A stretch of DNA of 64,000 bases. Source: JANWVO01 sp964458495. GTDB lineage: Bacteria; Acidobacteriota; Terriglobia; Bryobacterales; Bryobacteraceae. The DNA lies in contig CAYWJB010000014.1 in the NCBI GenBank assembly GCA_964458495.1, positions 16,294 through 80,293 of the forward strand, written 5' to 3'. Each line of letters opens with the position of its first letter. Positions within the stretch are counted from its first letter, which is position 1. Of the stretch, positions 41,552 to 50,144 are shown piece after piece. The notes beneath the pieces were generated by a model. The model worked only from the letters and a program-made list of their open reading frames with translations. It was not told the DNA's origin and did no database searches. The translations under genes and the position numbers were made by a program.

Positions 41552-42223
41552 ATGCGATCCCCGGTTGTCGCCCTGCTCGCTTGCCTGTGCCTGCCCGCCA
41601 CGGCCCAACGCGATTTCCTCACGCCCGACGAGGTCGAACAGCTCCGCCTCGTCCAGGAGCCCGGCCCCCGCCTCCAGCTCCATCTCAAATTCGCGCGCCA
41701 GCGCGTCGACATGCTCGAACAGCTCTTCGCCAAACGCCAGACCGGACGCAGCGGCCTCATTCACGACACCCTCGAGCAGGTCACGCAGATCATCGAGGCC
41801 ATCGATATGAACATCGACGACGCCATCCGCCGCCAGAAGCCCTTGGAGAACCTCGATGCGCTCGTCAGCAGCCAGAAGGAACTCCTCGCCAAACTCGAGG
41901 CCCTTGCCGGCAAGGAAGAGCCCGACCGCGCCCGCTATGAGTTCGCCCTCGACACCGCGCTCGAGACCTTGCGCGACAGCATCGAGATGAACGAGCAGGA
42001 TCTCAAGGACCGCACGCTCTCCGTCCAGGACAAGGAAAAGGCCCTCCGCGAGGAGCGCGATGAGCTCCTCGCCCCGGGTCGCAAGGAAGAACTCGAGAAG
42101 GAACGCAAGCGCATCGAGGCCGAAAAGGAGGGCGTCGCCCCCGGCAAGAAGAAGCCCACGCTGCTCAAGCCGGGCGAGAAGCCGGGCCCCGTGGGCCAGC
42201 CTCGGACGCCTCCGAAGAAGTGA
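41552..42223 (+). CDS. Secreted coiled-coil protein, unknown
   Basis: This 223-residue protein has a signal peptide (MRSPVVALLACLCLPATAQ) and then long helices. A charged coiled coil spans about 120-190, and a lysine/proline-rich tail (GKKKPTLLKPGEKPG) ends it. A GAGGAGGT Shine-Dalgarno ends five bases before ATG 41552, which decides this start over ATG 41537. It is the third gene of the TPR operon. Its last 59 bases overlap the convergent AI-2E-type gene. Confidence 0.8.
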   Translation: MRSPVVALLACLCLPATAQRDFLTPDEVEQLRLVQEPGPRLQLHLKFARQRVDMLEQLFAKRQTGRSGLIHDTLEQVTQIIEAIDMNIDDAIRRQKPLENLDALVSSQKELLAKLEALAGKEEPDRARYEFALDTALETLRDSIEMNEQDLKDRTLSVQDKEKALREERDELLAPGRKEELEKERKRIEAEKEGVAPGKKKPTLLKPGEKPGPVGQPRTPPKK

Positions 42224-43286
42224 CCGCCGCCGGCGCCGGCTCCATCTCGCTCCGCAGCATGCGGAACACCGCCACCGCCGTCGACAGGATCACCGGCCCC
42301 GCAAACAGCCCGATGGCCCCGAACATCTGAAGCCCGCCCATCAGCGCGAAAAACACCAGCAGCCCGCTCATCCCCGTGCGCCCGCTCAGCACCCACGGCC
42401 GCACGAAGTTGTCCGACATCCCCACCACCAGCGCCCCCCACAACACCAGAAACAGCGCCTTGCCCCACATCCCCTGCCAGAGCAGCATCAGCGCCGCCGG
42501 CAGCCACACGATCGCCGTGCCGATCACCGGGATCAGCGAACACACCGCCGCCATCACCCCCCAGAACACCGGCGCGCCCAACCCGGCGATCAGAAATCCC
42601 ACCGAAGTCAGCGCGCCCTGCGTGATCGCCACCGCCGCCATCCCGTGCACGTTGGCCAGAATCGAGTCCCGGATCGAGCCCAGCAACACCCCCGTCTTCT
42701 CCTCGTCCAGCGGCGACCATGCGTGAATCCCGTCCCGGATCTTCGGCCCCTCCAGAAACACGAAGAACAGAATGAACACCGCCAGCAGCGCGTTCCCGAT
42801 CGTTCCCGTCAGGTTCCCCAGCAGCGACGCCCCCCAACCGCCCAGCAGCTTCACCACGTTCTGCGCCTGCTCGAGCAGCGCCGCCTTCACATCGGGCGCC
42901 GCCAGCCCCGTCTTCTGCGCCGTCCAACGCACCGGCTGCTCCACGACATCCGCGAACCACGCCGCCCAGCCCCCCTGCTCCTGCGTGTGCCGCGCCATCG
43001 CCTGATACACGGCCCCGGCTTCCTGAATCACGTTCACCGCCACCACCGCCAGCGGCGCCAGCACCACAACGACAATCAGCAGCGTCGCCGCCACCGCCGC
43101 CATCCAGCTCGAACCCAGCAGCCGCAGCAGCCGCTCATACAAAGGCTCGAACGCCACTGCCAGCACCACGGCGAACGTGATCGGCTTCACAAACGGCACA
43201 AACAGCATCGCCGCCAGCAACCCGCACGCCACCGCCAGCACCCGCAGCGCCAATCTCCCCCTCCCGGGCTGTCCTCGCTCCGTCAT
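42165..43286 (-). CDS. AI-2E-family (PerM-like) membrane transporter
   Basis: This 373-residue polytopic protein has seven to eight spans and a central amphipathic domain (about 90-170). The conserved C-terminal run around SDNFVRPWVLSGRTGMSGLLVF is typical of the AI-2E/PerM family. Those proteins export signals or ions; the substrate here is unknown. It is the last gene of the phosphatase-channel-nnr-tsaE operon, overlapping tsaE by ATGA. Confidence 0.88.
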   Translation of the reverse strand: MTERGQPGRGRLALRVLAVACGLLAAMLFVPFVKPITFAVVLAVAFEPLYERLLRLLGSSWMAAVAATLLIVVVVLAPLAVVAVNVIQEAGAVYQAMARHTQEQGGWAAWFADVVEQPVRWTAQKTGLAAPDVKAALLEQAQNVVKLLGGWGASLLGNLTGTIGNALLAVFILFFVFLEGPKIRDGIHAWSPLDEEKTGVLLGSIRDSILANVHGMAAVAITQGALTSVGFLIAGLGAPVFWGVMAAVCSLIPVIGTAIVWLPAALMLLWQGMWGKALFLVLWGALVVGMSDNFVRPWVLSGRTGMSGLLVFFALMGGLQMFGAIGLFAGPVILSTAVAVFRMLRSEMEPAPAAVTSSEASEAGPRGPASRPA

Positions 43287-43711
43287 GGCAGCTCTGTCAC
43301 TTCAATCCGTCGCGACTCGTCGCCCAGCGTCTCGATTCTGACCTCGATCCGTTCCTCCGGCAGCAGCCGCGGGAACCGCTCCGCCCATTCCATCACCACC
43401 ACTGCCTTCCGCGCCAGAATCTCCTCCAGCCCCAGCGACGCCACCTCCTCCTCCGTCTCCAGCCGGTACAGATCCACGTGGTACAGCAGTCCTTCGCCGT
43501 GTTCATGGATCAGCGCGAACGTCGGGCTCGAGATCTCGTCCGCCGGCGCCGCGCCCAGCCCTTCCGCCACGCCCTTGGCCAGCGTCGTCTTCCCCGCGCC
43601 GAGATTCCCGATCAGCAGCACGCAGCGCGGCGGCGTCCACTCGCGCGCCAGCTCCGCCCCCAGCGCCACCGTCTCTTCCTCGCTCCGCGTAGTGAATCTC
43701 CGCGTCCTCAT
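43283..43711 (-). CDS. tsaE: tRNA t6A-synthesis ATPase TsaE
   Basis: This 142-residue ATPase is needed for N6-threonylcarbamoyladenosine at A37 of tRNAs reading ANN codons. Walker A IGNLGAGKTTLAK lies at about 34-46, and the family motif SSPTFALIHEH and the LYHVDLYRLE segment follow. VVVMEWAERF ends the core. ATG 43711 is chosen; it overlaps the upstream nnr stop by ATGA. The nnr-tsaE link occurs in many bacteria. Confidence 0.93.
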   Translation of the reverse strand: MRTRRFTTRSEEETVALGAELAREWTPPRCVLLIGNLGAGKTTLAKGVAEGLGAAPADEISSPTFALIHEHGEGLLYHVDLYRLETEEEVASLGLEEILARKAVVVMEWAERFPRLLPEERIEVRIETLGDESRRIEVTELP

Positions 43712-45180
43712 CGCGCCGCTTCCCGGATCGCCTCCGGCAGATGCCGCACCAGGTCCGTCGCCGTCACGCACAGCTCCGTCGACGCCTCCGCCGCCAGCTC
43801 TCCGGCCCGCCCGTGCAGCCACACCGCCGCCAGCAGCGCCTTTTCCCGGTGGTCAGGCCACTGCGCCAGCAGACCAGCGATCAGCCCCGTCAGAACGTCG
43901 CCCGAGCCGGCCGTGGCCATCGCCGGCGTTCCGGTCGGATTCACATGCACGCGCCCGTCCGGCATCGCGATCACCGTCCTCTGCCCCTTCAGCACCACTA
44001 CCACGTGCCTCTCCGCGGCAAACCGCCTCGCCACGCCTGCGCGGTCCGCCTGAATGTCGGTGCTCGCGCATCCGGCCAGCCGCCCCATCTCGCCCGGATG
44101 CGGCGTCAACACGCGCCACGGCCCCGGCCCGCGGAACTTCGTCCCGGCCAGCGCGTTCAGCCCGTCGGCGTCCACCACCATCGGCAGCGCCGATTGCACG
44201 AACAGCCGCTGCGCCAGCGACACCATCTCCGGATCGCGCCCCAATCCCGGCCCCAGCGCAATCACGTCTTTCTCGCCCGGATCCTCGCCCAGTCCCTGCG
44301 TCATCAGCTCTGGCGCCAGCGAGGTCACCGTCCTCCGCTCCGCCTCCGCGCACGCCACCGTCACCAGCCCCGCTCCCGCCTTCAGCGCGGCCCACCCGGC
44401 CATCGCCGCCGCCCCGCCCTTGCCGTCCCAGCCGCCGATCACCAGCACGTGCCCGAAGTCGCCCTTGTGCGATCCCCTCGGCCGCGGCTCCAGCAGCCGC
44501 CGGAACTGCCGCGGCTCGATCAGCGACAGCCACAGCCCCGCATCCCGCTCCAGCATCTCGCGCGGCGTCCCGATCTCCACCACGTGCAGCCGCCCCACCC
44601 GGTCGCACGTCGGCGGCAGCACCTGCTCGCGCTTCGGCGCCGTGAAGGTCACCGTATGCGCGGGCAGCACGCTCTCGCCGTCCTCGCACAGCCCGCTCGG
44701 CATGTCCACGCTCACCACCGCCGCGCCTGGAAATCCGCGGTTGATCTCGTGGATCCACTCGAGCGCCGCGCCCCGCGCCGGCCCCGTCAGCCCCGTGCCC
44801 AGCAGCGCGTCCACCACCAGCGTCGCCGCCCGCATCCCGGGCGTGATCTCGCGGTGCACGCGCACCCCGTGCGCCACGAGCATCCGGTAGTTGATCTCCG
44901 CGTCGCCGCGCAACTCCTCCGGCGGCCACGCCAGCACAACGTCCAGCGCCGCCGGGCGGATGCGCATCTGCAATTGCCGCGCAATCGCCAGCCCGTCGCC
45001 GCCGTTGTTGCCCTTGCCGCACACCACCACCATGCGATGCCCCTCCAGCGGCGCGTATTCCCGCTCCAGGAACTCCACAAAGCGGCACGCCGCGTTCTCC
45101 ATCAGCACGATCGACGGCACCCCCGCCTCCACCGTCCTCCGGTCGATCTCTCGCATCTGTTCCGCTGTCAGGATCTTCAT
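43708..45180 (-). CDS. nnr: Bifunctional NAD(P)HX epimerase/dehydratase
   Basis: This 490-residue metabolite-repair enzyme restores NAD(P)H damaged by hydration. The N-terminal YjeF epimerase domain (about 1-215) has VCGKGNNGGDGL at about 54-64. The C-terminal ribokinase-like dehydratase domain (about 230-490) has HPGEMGRL and the active-site TAGSGDVLTGLIAG. ATG 45180 is used; it overlaps the upstream channel stop by ATGA. tsaE follows. Confidence 0.94.
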   Translation of the reverse strand: MKILTAEQMREIDRRTVEAGVPSIVLMENAACRFVEFLEREYAPLEGHRMVVVCGKGNNGGDGLAIARQLQMRIRPAALDVVLAWPPEELRGDAEINYRMLVAHGVRVHREITPGMRAATLVVDALLGTGLTGPARGAALEWIHEINRGFPGAAVVSVDMPSGLCEDGESVLPAHTVTFTAPKREQVLPPTCDRVGRLHVVEIGTPREMLERDAGLWLSLIEPRQFRRLLEPRPRGSHKGDFGHVLVIGGWDGKGGAAAMAGWAALKAGAGLVTVACAEAERRTVTSLAPELMTQGLGEDPGEKDVIALGPGLGRDPEMVSLAQRLFVQSALPMVVDADGLNALAGTKFRGPGPWRVLTPHPGEMGRLAGCASTDIQADRAGVARRFAAERHVVVVLKGQRTVIAMPDGRVHVNPTGTPAMATAGSGDVLTGLIAGLLAQWPDHREKALLAAVWLHGRAGELAAEASTELCVTATDLVRHLPEAIREAAR

Positions 45181-46187
45181 TGTCCGCGGCCTCCAGTGGC
45201 GCGCGCCTCGAACCGGCGCAGCGGCTCGCCTTCTCCCATCACCACCAGGCAGTCGCCCGCATGTATCTCCGCCGCCGCCGGCGGATTGAACTCCAGCGCG
45301 CCCCCGGCGCGCCGGATCGCCAGCACTACCACCTGCATCTCGCCCCGGATGCGCGCCTCCGCCAGCGATTTTCCCACCAGGTCGCTCCCCCCATCCACCT
45401 CCACCTGCTCGATCCGCACGTCCCAGTCCGGCGACGCCACCGCAAAGTCCAGGAACTGCCGCACGTGCGGCTTCATCAGCGACAGCGCCAGCTGCGCCCC
45501 CGCCGTCCGGTACGGCGCCAGCACCGTGTCCGCCCCCGCCCGCACCAGCTTCTTCTCGGTCGCCTCGTCCGACGCCCGGGCCGCGATCCGCAGCTTCGGA
45601 TTCAGCGTCCTCGCCGACATCACCACAAACAGGTTGTCGGCGTCCGTGCTCAGCGCCGCCACCAGCCCTGCCGCCCTTTCGATCCCCGCCTCCCGCAACG
45701 CGTCGTCCGTCGTCGCATCCCCTGCCGCCGCCGCGCACCCCTGCCTCTGCGCCCACTCCAGCCGCTTCTCGTCACGGTCCACCACCACTACGTCCGCGCC
45801 GCTTTTCCTCAGCTCCGCCGCCGCCCCGCGCCCCACCCGCCCGTACCCGCACACGACGAAATGCCCGCGCAGCTTCTCGATCATCTTCCTTGCCCTTCTC
45901 CTGCCGAACACGTCCCGCAACTCCGCCTCGAAAATCGCCTGCGTCATCACCCCGATCACCATCAGCATCACGCTGACGCTCAACACCATGTACACGGAGT
46001 TGAAGATCCGCCCGGCGCGCCCCAGCGGATGGATCTCCCCGTAGCCCACCGTCGTCATCGTCATGATCGCCATGTACACGGCGTCCACCAGCGGAAATCC
46101 GGCGATCCACACATACCCCGCCGCCCCCGCGCACAGCGTCACCACCACCGCGGCGCCCAGAATCCACAGCCTGCGCCGCCGCTTCAT
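45177..46187 (-). CDS. K+ channel with RCK (TrkA-N/TrkA-C) domains
   Basis: This 336-residue protein is a two-span potassium channel. The selectivity filter TMTTVGYGE is near 43-51 (TVGYG at 46-50). The RCK domain has VVCGYGRVGRG near 111-121 and a TrkA-C domain from about 250. It is MthK-like and would be gated by a nucleotide or Ca2+. Nearby nnr and the phosphatase suggest stress roles, which is inference. Its start lies 6 bases after the phosphatase stop. Confidence 0.92.
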   Translation of the reverse strand: MKRRRRLWILGAAVVVTLCAGAAGYVWIAGFPLVDAVYMAIMTMTTVGYGEIHPLGRAGRIFNSVYMVLSVSVMLMVIGVMTQAIFEAELRDVFGRRRARKMIEKLRGHFVVCGYGRVGRGAAAELRKSGADVVVVDRDEKRLEWAQRQGCAAAAGDATTDDALREAGIERAAGLVAALSTDADNLFVVMSARTLNPKLRIAARASDEATEKKLVRAGADTVLAPYRTAGAQLALSLMKPHVRQFLDFAVASPDWDVRIEQVEVDGGSDLVGKSLAEARIRGEMQVVVLAIRRAGGALEFNPPAAAEIHAGDCLVVMGEGEPLRRFEARATGGRGQ

Positions 46188-46193
46188 CCCCTC

Positions 46194-48188
46194 TCACCCC
46201 GTCCTGCGCACCAGCAACAGCGTGAAGTCATCCTGCAACTCCGTCGACGCCGTCCAGCGCGCCACCTCTTCCACAATGCGGCTCCCCAGTTCGTCGATGT
46301 CCAGCGCCGCATGCTCCGCCAGCAGGGCGGTCAGCCTCGGCTCGCCGAACATCTCCCCGTAGGCGTTCTCCGGCTCCGTCACTCCATCCGTGTAGCACAC
46401 CAGCAGGTCGCCCGGCTCCAGCTTCAGCCGGCTCTCGCCGTACTTCGCCCCGGCAAAGCAGCCCACCACCATGCCATTGGTGTCCAGCGACTGCACCCGC
46501 CCGCCGCGCACCAGCAGCGGCGGCAAATGGCCCGCGTTCGTGTAGATCAGCTCCGACGCCGCTTCGTCGTACACGCTGAAGAAAAACGTCGCGTACTTCT
46601 CCGGCGCCGTCGACGCATACAGCTGCTGGTTCAGGTTCGACACCAGCCGCGCCGTCGATACCTTCGGCGGGTCATACCCCGCCCCCCGCCCCGCCGCCGC
46701 CGCTTCCGCCGCCTCCATGCACTGCCGCAGCTGGCTCCGCATCGCCGATTGCAGCGTCGCCATCAGCAGCGCCGCCGAAATCCCCTTGCCCGCCACGTCG
46801 CCCAGCGCCAGCGCCAGCCGCCCCTCGCTCAGCGGCTGGTAGTCGAAATAGTCTCCCGAAACCATCCGCGCCGCGTTGCACACGCTCGCGATCCGCAGCG
46901 ACCCGAACTCGCGGATCGGCTTCGGCAGCAGCTGCGACTGCACCTCCCGCGCAATCTCCAGCTCCGCCTGCAGCCGCTGCCGCTCCTTCTCCGCCAGCAG
47001 CAGCCGCTCCAGGTTCCCCGCCATGATGTTGAACGACGTGCCCAGCTCCGCCAGCTGGTCGTTGCCCTTCACCTCCATCCGGTGGCTCAGGTCCCCGCTG
47101 CGGATCCGCACCGTCGCCTCGTAAAGGTCGTTCACCGCCGAGGTGATCGTCCGCGACAGCGATACCCCGATCCACACCGAGCTGACCTCCACGATGAAGA
47201 ACACGAGCAGCGCCGTCGTAAACAGCACCAGCATCGTCGGTCCGCTGCTGCTTGTGTCCACGCTGAACATGATCCGCAGCGGGCCCGAAATCCGCGTCGC
47301 CGCCCCCAGGAACACCGTGGCGGGGCTCTCCGGCGCATCCCACACCGCCGCGCGCACGGTCACGCCCCACTTCAACGGAAGATCCAGCACGTTCGCCGGC
47401 TCCGGCACAGCCGCCGTCCCCAAAGGCGGTTCGCCCTCCAGCGGCGGATGCAGCGACACCTCCATCGCCCTCACCCCCCGCGGGCCGATCGCGAACGGCG
47501 TCAATTGCACCGCCCCGAGCCCCGGCGCCAGCCCTTGCAGGAAGGCGTTCGTCACCGGAACTGCGATCACCACCTCGCTCCGCTCCCCGCCTCCGTGCGC
47601 CCACAGGTAGAACCGCCCCTCGCGGATCAGCAGCCCGGCGGTCCTCTCGTGCCCCGGCGGCGGGTGCGGCAACCCGGCGTCTTCCGGATACCGCACCTCG
47701 CGCCCCGCCTCGTCTCTCAGCAGAATCTCCGCCCCGGGAAACCGGTCCCGCACGAAGAACCCCGCCCGCCGCACCGCTTCCACCCGCACCTGCGGCGCCG
47801 CGCGTTCCAGAGACTCCGCAATCGCCTGCAGCGAGTTCACCCGCCGCCCCATCTCCACGCTCAGCAGATACGCCGCAATCTGCCCCGAGATCACCCATGC
47901 CCCCGCCAGCGTCAGCACCGCCAGCATCAGCATCGGCACGGCGGCGATGAACACATACGCCACGATCAGCCGGTTCCTCAGCCGCCAGATCAGCCGCCGC
48001 ACCACTCGCAGCCCGTGCCGCCACACGAGCAGGAATCCCGCCAGGAACGTCCCCAGTTGCACCAGCGTCGTGACAGTCCGCCCCGGCGCCGCCCAATGCG
48101 CCCCCAGGCTCGCCACCACTCCGGCGGCGAACACCTTCTCCAGCCACCCGGCCCCGCGCCATGTGTTCAGCCAGCCAGGAGCGCCCAT
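46194..48188 (-). CDS. Membrane SpoIIE/RsbU-type phosphatase with HAMP
   Basis: This 664-residue protein has N-terminal membrane helices, a periplasmic sensor domain (about 120-315), a further helix, a HAMP domain (about 350-400) and a C-terminal PP2C-like SpoIIE domain (about 420-664). The metal-binding acids lie in VSGDYFDY and GDVAGKG, and in the final DDFTLLLVRR. It would remove phosphate from a STAS protein in a partner-switching pathway. A STAS protein is at 37123-37479, but a link is unproved. A minus-strand TAACCT ends eight bases before ATG 48188. Confidence 0.9.
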   Translation of the reverse strand: MGAPGWLNTWRGAGWLEKVFAAGVVASLGAHWAAPGRTVTTLVQLGTFLAGFLLVWRHGLRVVRRLIWRLRNRLIVAYVFIAAVPMLMLAVLTLAGAWVISGQIAAYLLSVEMGRRVNSLQAIAESLERAAPQVRVEAVRRAGFFVRDRFPGAEILLRDEAGREVRYPEDAGLPHPPPGHERTAGLLIREGRFYLWAHGGGERSEVVIAVPVTNAFLQGLAPGLGAVQLTPFAIGPRGVRAMEVSLHPPLEGEPPLGTAAVPEPANVLDLPLKWGVTVRAAVWDAPESPATVFLGAATRISGPLRIMFSVDTSSSGPTMLVLFTTALLVFFIVEVSSVWIGVSLSRTITSAVNDLYEATVRIRSGDLSHRMEVKGNDQLAELGTSFNIMAGNLERLLLAEKERQRLQAELEIAREVQSQLLPKPIREFGSLRIASVCNAARMVSGDYFDYQPLSEGRLALALGDVAGKGISAALLMATLQSAMRSQLRQCMEAAEAAAAGRGAGYDPPKVSTARLVSNLNQQLYASTAPEKYATFFFSVYDEAASELIYTNAGHLPPLLVRGGRVQSLDTNGMVVGCFAGAKYGESRLKLEPGDLLVCYTDGVTEPENAYGEMFGEPRLTALLAEHAALDIDELGSRIVEEVARWTASTELQDDFTLLLVRRTG

Positions 48189-48196
48189 TCCGATTC

Positions 48197-48202
48197 AGGT
48201 TA
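48197..48202 (-). promoter_or_regulatory. -10-like hexamer TAACCT before the phosphatase operon
   Basis: On the minus strand TAACCT ends eight bases before ATG 48188. No Shine-Dalgarno lies between, so the phosphatase operon may begin leaderless. The match (TAnnnT) is weak and this case is the least certain of the set. Confidence 0.3.
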
Positions 48203-48240
48203 CCTGCTCGCGCTCCGCCGCCGCCACCTCGCCGCTCCGC

Positions 48241-49029
48241 TCACAGCCTCGATTTCGCAATATCCGGCATCTCCTCTGCCGCCCGGATCTGCTGCGGCTG
48301 CAGATAATTCTCTGTCAGGAATGTCTTCAGATGATCCAGCGCCGTGTGCGCGTCGTCGACGAAATCCATCAGCTGCAGGTCGTCCGGGCTGATCATCCCG
48401 TGCCGCACCAGCGCATCAAAATTCAGGATCTCCCGCCAGTAGCTCTCTCCATACAGCATGATCATGATCCGCTTTTCCAGCTTCTGCGTCTGCGCCAGCG
48501 TCAGCAGCTCCGTCAGCTCGTCCAGTGTCCCGAACCCGCCGGGAAACACGATCAGCGCCTTCGCCAGGTAGGCGAACCAGAACTTCCGCATGAAAAAGTA
48601 GTTGAATTCGAAATTCAGTTCCGGCGTGATATACGGGTTCGGATATTGCTCGTGCGGCAGCGCGATGTTCAGCCCGATCGACTTTCCGCCGGCGTCGCGC
48701 GCCCCCCGGTTGGCAGCCTCCATGATCCCGGGCCCCCCGCCCGTGCACACCACAAACCGCCGCGTCGGCGGCTCCAGCGCGTTCGACCACTGCGTGATCA
48801 GCCGCGCGAATTCCCTCGCCTCCTCGTAATACCGGCCCATCGGCCCGTCTTCGGTGATCCGCGCCGAACCGAAAAATACCACCGTATCGCGGATCTTTTC
48901 CCGGCTGAAACGGTCCAGCGGCTCCAGATATTCCGCCAGAATCCGGATCGCCCTCCCGTTCCAGCTGTCCAGAAATGCCTCGTTTTTGTAAGCCAGCGGG
49001 GCGCGGTTCATGTGGCGGCTTTTTTTCAC
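48241..49029 (-). CDS. LOG-family nucleotide 5'-monophosphate phosphoribohydrolase-like
   Basis: This 262-residue Rossmann-like protein has GGGPGIMEAANRGA at about 97-110 and PGGFGTLDE at about 163-171. These are the hallmarks of the LOG family, which releases cytokinin or free bases from nucleotide monophosphates. Its role in bacteria is often nucleotide salvage. GTG 49029 is used because AAAGGAG lies at a fair distance; ATG 49011 is an alternative with poor spacing. It follows lpxD by one base. Confidence 0.87.
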   Translation of the reverse strand: MKKSRHMNRAPLAYKNEAFLDSWNGRAIRILAEYLEPLDRFSREKIRDTVVFFGSARITEDGPMGRYYEEAREFARLITQWSNALEPPTRRFVVCTGGGPGIMEAANRGARDAGGKSIGLNIALPHEQYPNPYITPELNFEFNYFFMRKFWFAYLAKALIVFPGGFGTLDELTELLTLAQTQKLEKRIMIMLYGESYWREILNFDALVRHGMISPDDLQLMDFVDDAHTALDHLKTFLTENYLQPQQIRAAEEMPDIAKSRL

Positions 49030-49030
49030 C

Positions 49031-50074
49031 TCATTCTCCTTTCAGGCGGCTTTCCAGCTCGGCAATGCGCTTTTCCAATTGTCTCACCGTCTTCACCAGT
49101 TCCGGCAGCCGCGGAAACGCCGTCACCGCGCGCCTCCACTGCCCCGCATCGAACGCCGGCGAGCCCGACACCACGCTCCCCGCCTCTACGTCCCCCCCGA
49201 TCCCGCTCTGCGCGTACACCACCACGTTGTCATGGATCGTCAGGTGCCCCGAGACGCCCACCTGCCCGGCGAGCAGCACGTTCCGCCCCAGCACGCTCGA
49301 CCCTGCCAGCCCCGTCTGCGCGCAGATGATGTTGTCCTCCCCCACCACGCACGCGTGCCCCACCTGCACCAGCGAATCGATCTTCGCCCCCCGCTTCACC
49401 CGCGTCTCCCCCACCGTCGCCCGGTCCACCGAACTCAGCGACTGCACCTCCACGTCGTCCTCCAGCACCGCCGGACCCGATTGCACAATCTTGTAATGCG
49501 TCCCGTCCTTTCGCTTCGCAAATCCGAAGCCGTCCGCCCCGATCACCACCCCGTTCTGCAAAATCACCCGGTCGCCCAGGCGGCAGAATTCCCGCACCGT
49601 GCTCTGCGCGTGCAGCACGCAATTCTCGCCGATTTCCGCCCCTTCGTACACCACCACCAGCGGATGAATCACCGTGCCGCGCCCCACTTTCACCCGCTCC
49701 CCGATCACCGCATACGCCCCGATCGATACCCCTTCCCCGATCTCCGCCGTCTCCGCCACCACGGCCGTCGGGTGAATCCCGGGCTTCGGCGACGGCGGCT
49801 GGTAGAACAGCTCCAGCGCCCGCGCGAAATCGAGATACGGGTTCTCGCTCTCCAGCGCCGGAATGTGCAGCGGCCCCGCCTCCCGTGACACCAGAATCGC
49901 CCCCGCGCGCGTGTCCTTCACCTTGTGCGCGTACTTCGGGTTGGCCAGGAACGTGACCTCGTCCGGGCCCGCCTGCTCCATCCCGGCGACTCCCGTGATC
50001 TCCTTCTCGCCGTCCTCCGGCCGTGCGGCGCGCAGTTCGCACCCCAGCCTCGCTGCCAGTTCCTTCAGCTTCAT
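49031..50074 (-). CDS. lpxD: UDP-3-O-acylglucosamine N-acyltransferase
   Basis: This 347-residue enzyme adds the second acyl chain in lipid A synthesis. The N-terminal domain (about 1-100) has EITGVAGMEQAGPDEVTFL. The left-handed beta-helix (about 105-310) shows hexapeptide repeats, with GADGFGFA and QVGHACVVGEDN among the catalytic and substrate residues. A C-terminal helix ends it. A minus-strand TACGCT ends eight bases before ATG 50074, with no Shine-Dalgarno. It lies apart from other lpx genes. Confidence 0.95.
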   Translation of the reverse strand: MKLKELAARLGCELRAARPEDGEKEITGVAGMEQAGPDEVTFLANPKYAHKVKDTRAGAILVSREAGPLHIPALESENPYLDFARALELFYQPPSPKPGIHPTAVVAETAEIGEGVSIGAYAVIGERVKVGRGTVIHPLVVVYEGAEIGENCVLHAQSTVREFCRLGDRVILQNGVVIGADGFGFAKRKDGTHYKIVQSGPAVLEDDVEVQSLSSVDRATVGETRVKRGAKIDSLVQVGHACVVGEDNIICAQTGLAGSSVLGRNVLLAGQVGVSGHLTIHDNVVVYAQSGIGGDVEAGSVVSGSPAFDAGQWRRAVTAFPRLPELVKTVRQLEKRIAELESRLKGE

Positions 50075-50082
50075 TTGCGACT

Positions 50083-50088
50083 AGCGTA
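50083..50088 (-). promoter_or_regulatory. -10-like hexamer TACGCT before lpxD
   Basis: On the minus strand TACGCT ends eight bases before the lpxD ATG. The mRNA would be leaderless. A plus-strand promoter for the divergent barrel gene begins 38 bases away at 50126. Confidence 0.45.
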
Positions 50089-50125
50089 ACGCACGCGCCG
50101 CCGCGTCGTCCGGACACGGGAACGA

Positions 50126-50131
50126 TACACT
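50126..50131 (+). promoter_or_regulatory. -10-like hexamer TACACT before the Oar-like gene
   Basis: TACACT ends 13 bases before ATG 50145. The leader would be about six bases, with no room for a Shine-Dalgarno. No -35 was found. Confidence 0.4.
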
Positions 50132-50144
50132 GAAATCTGAGCGG

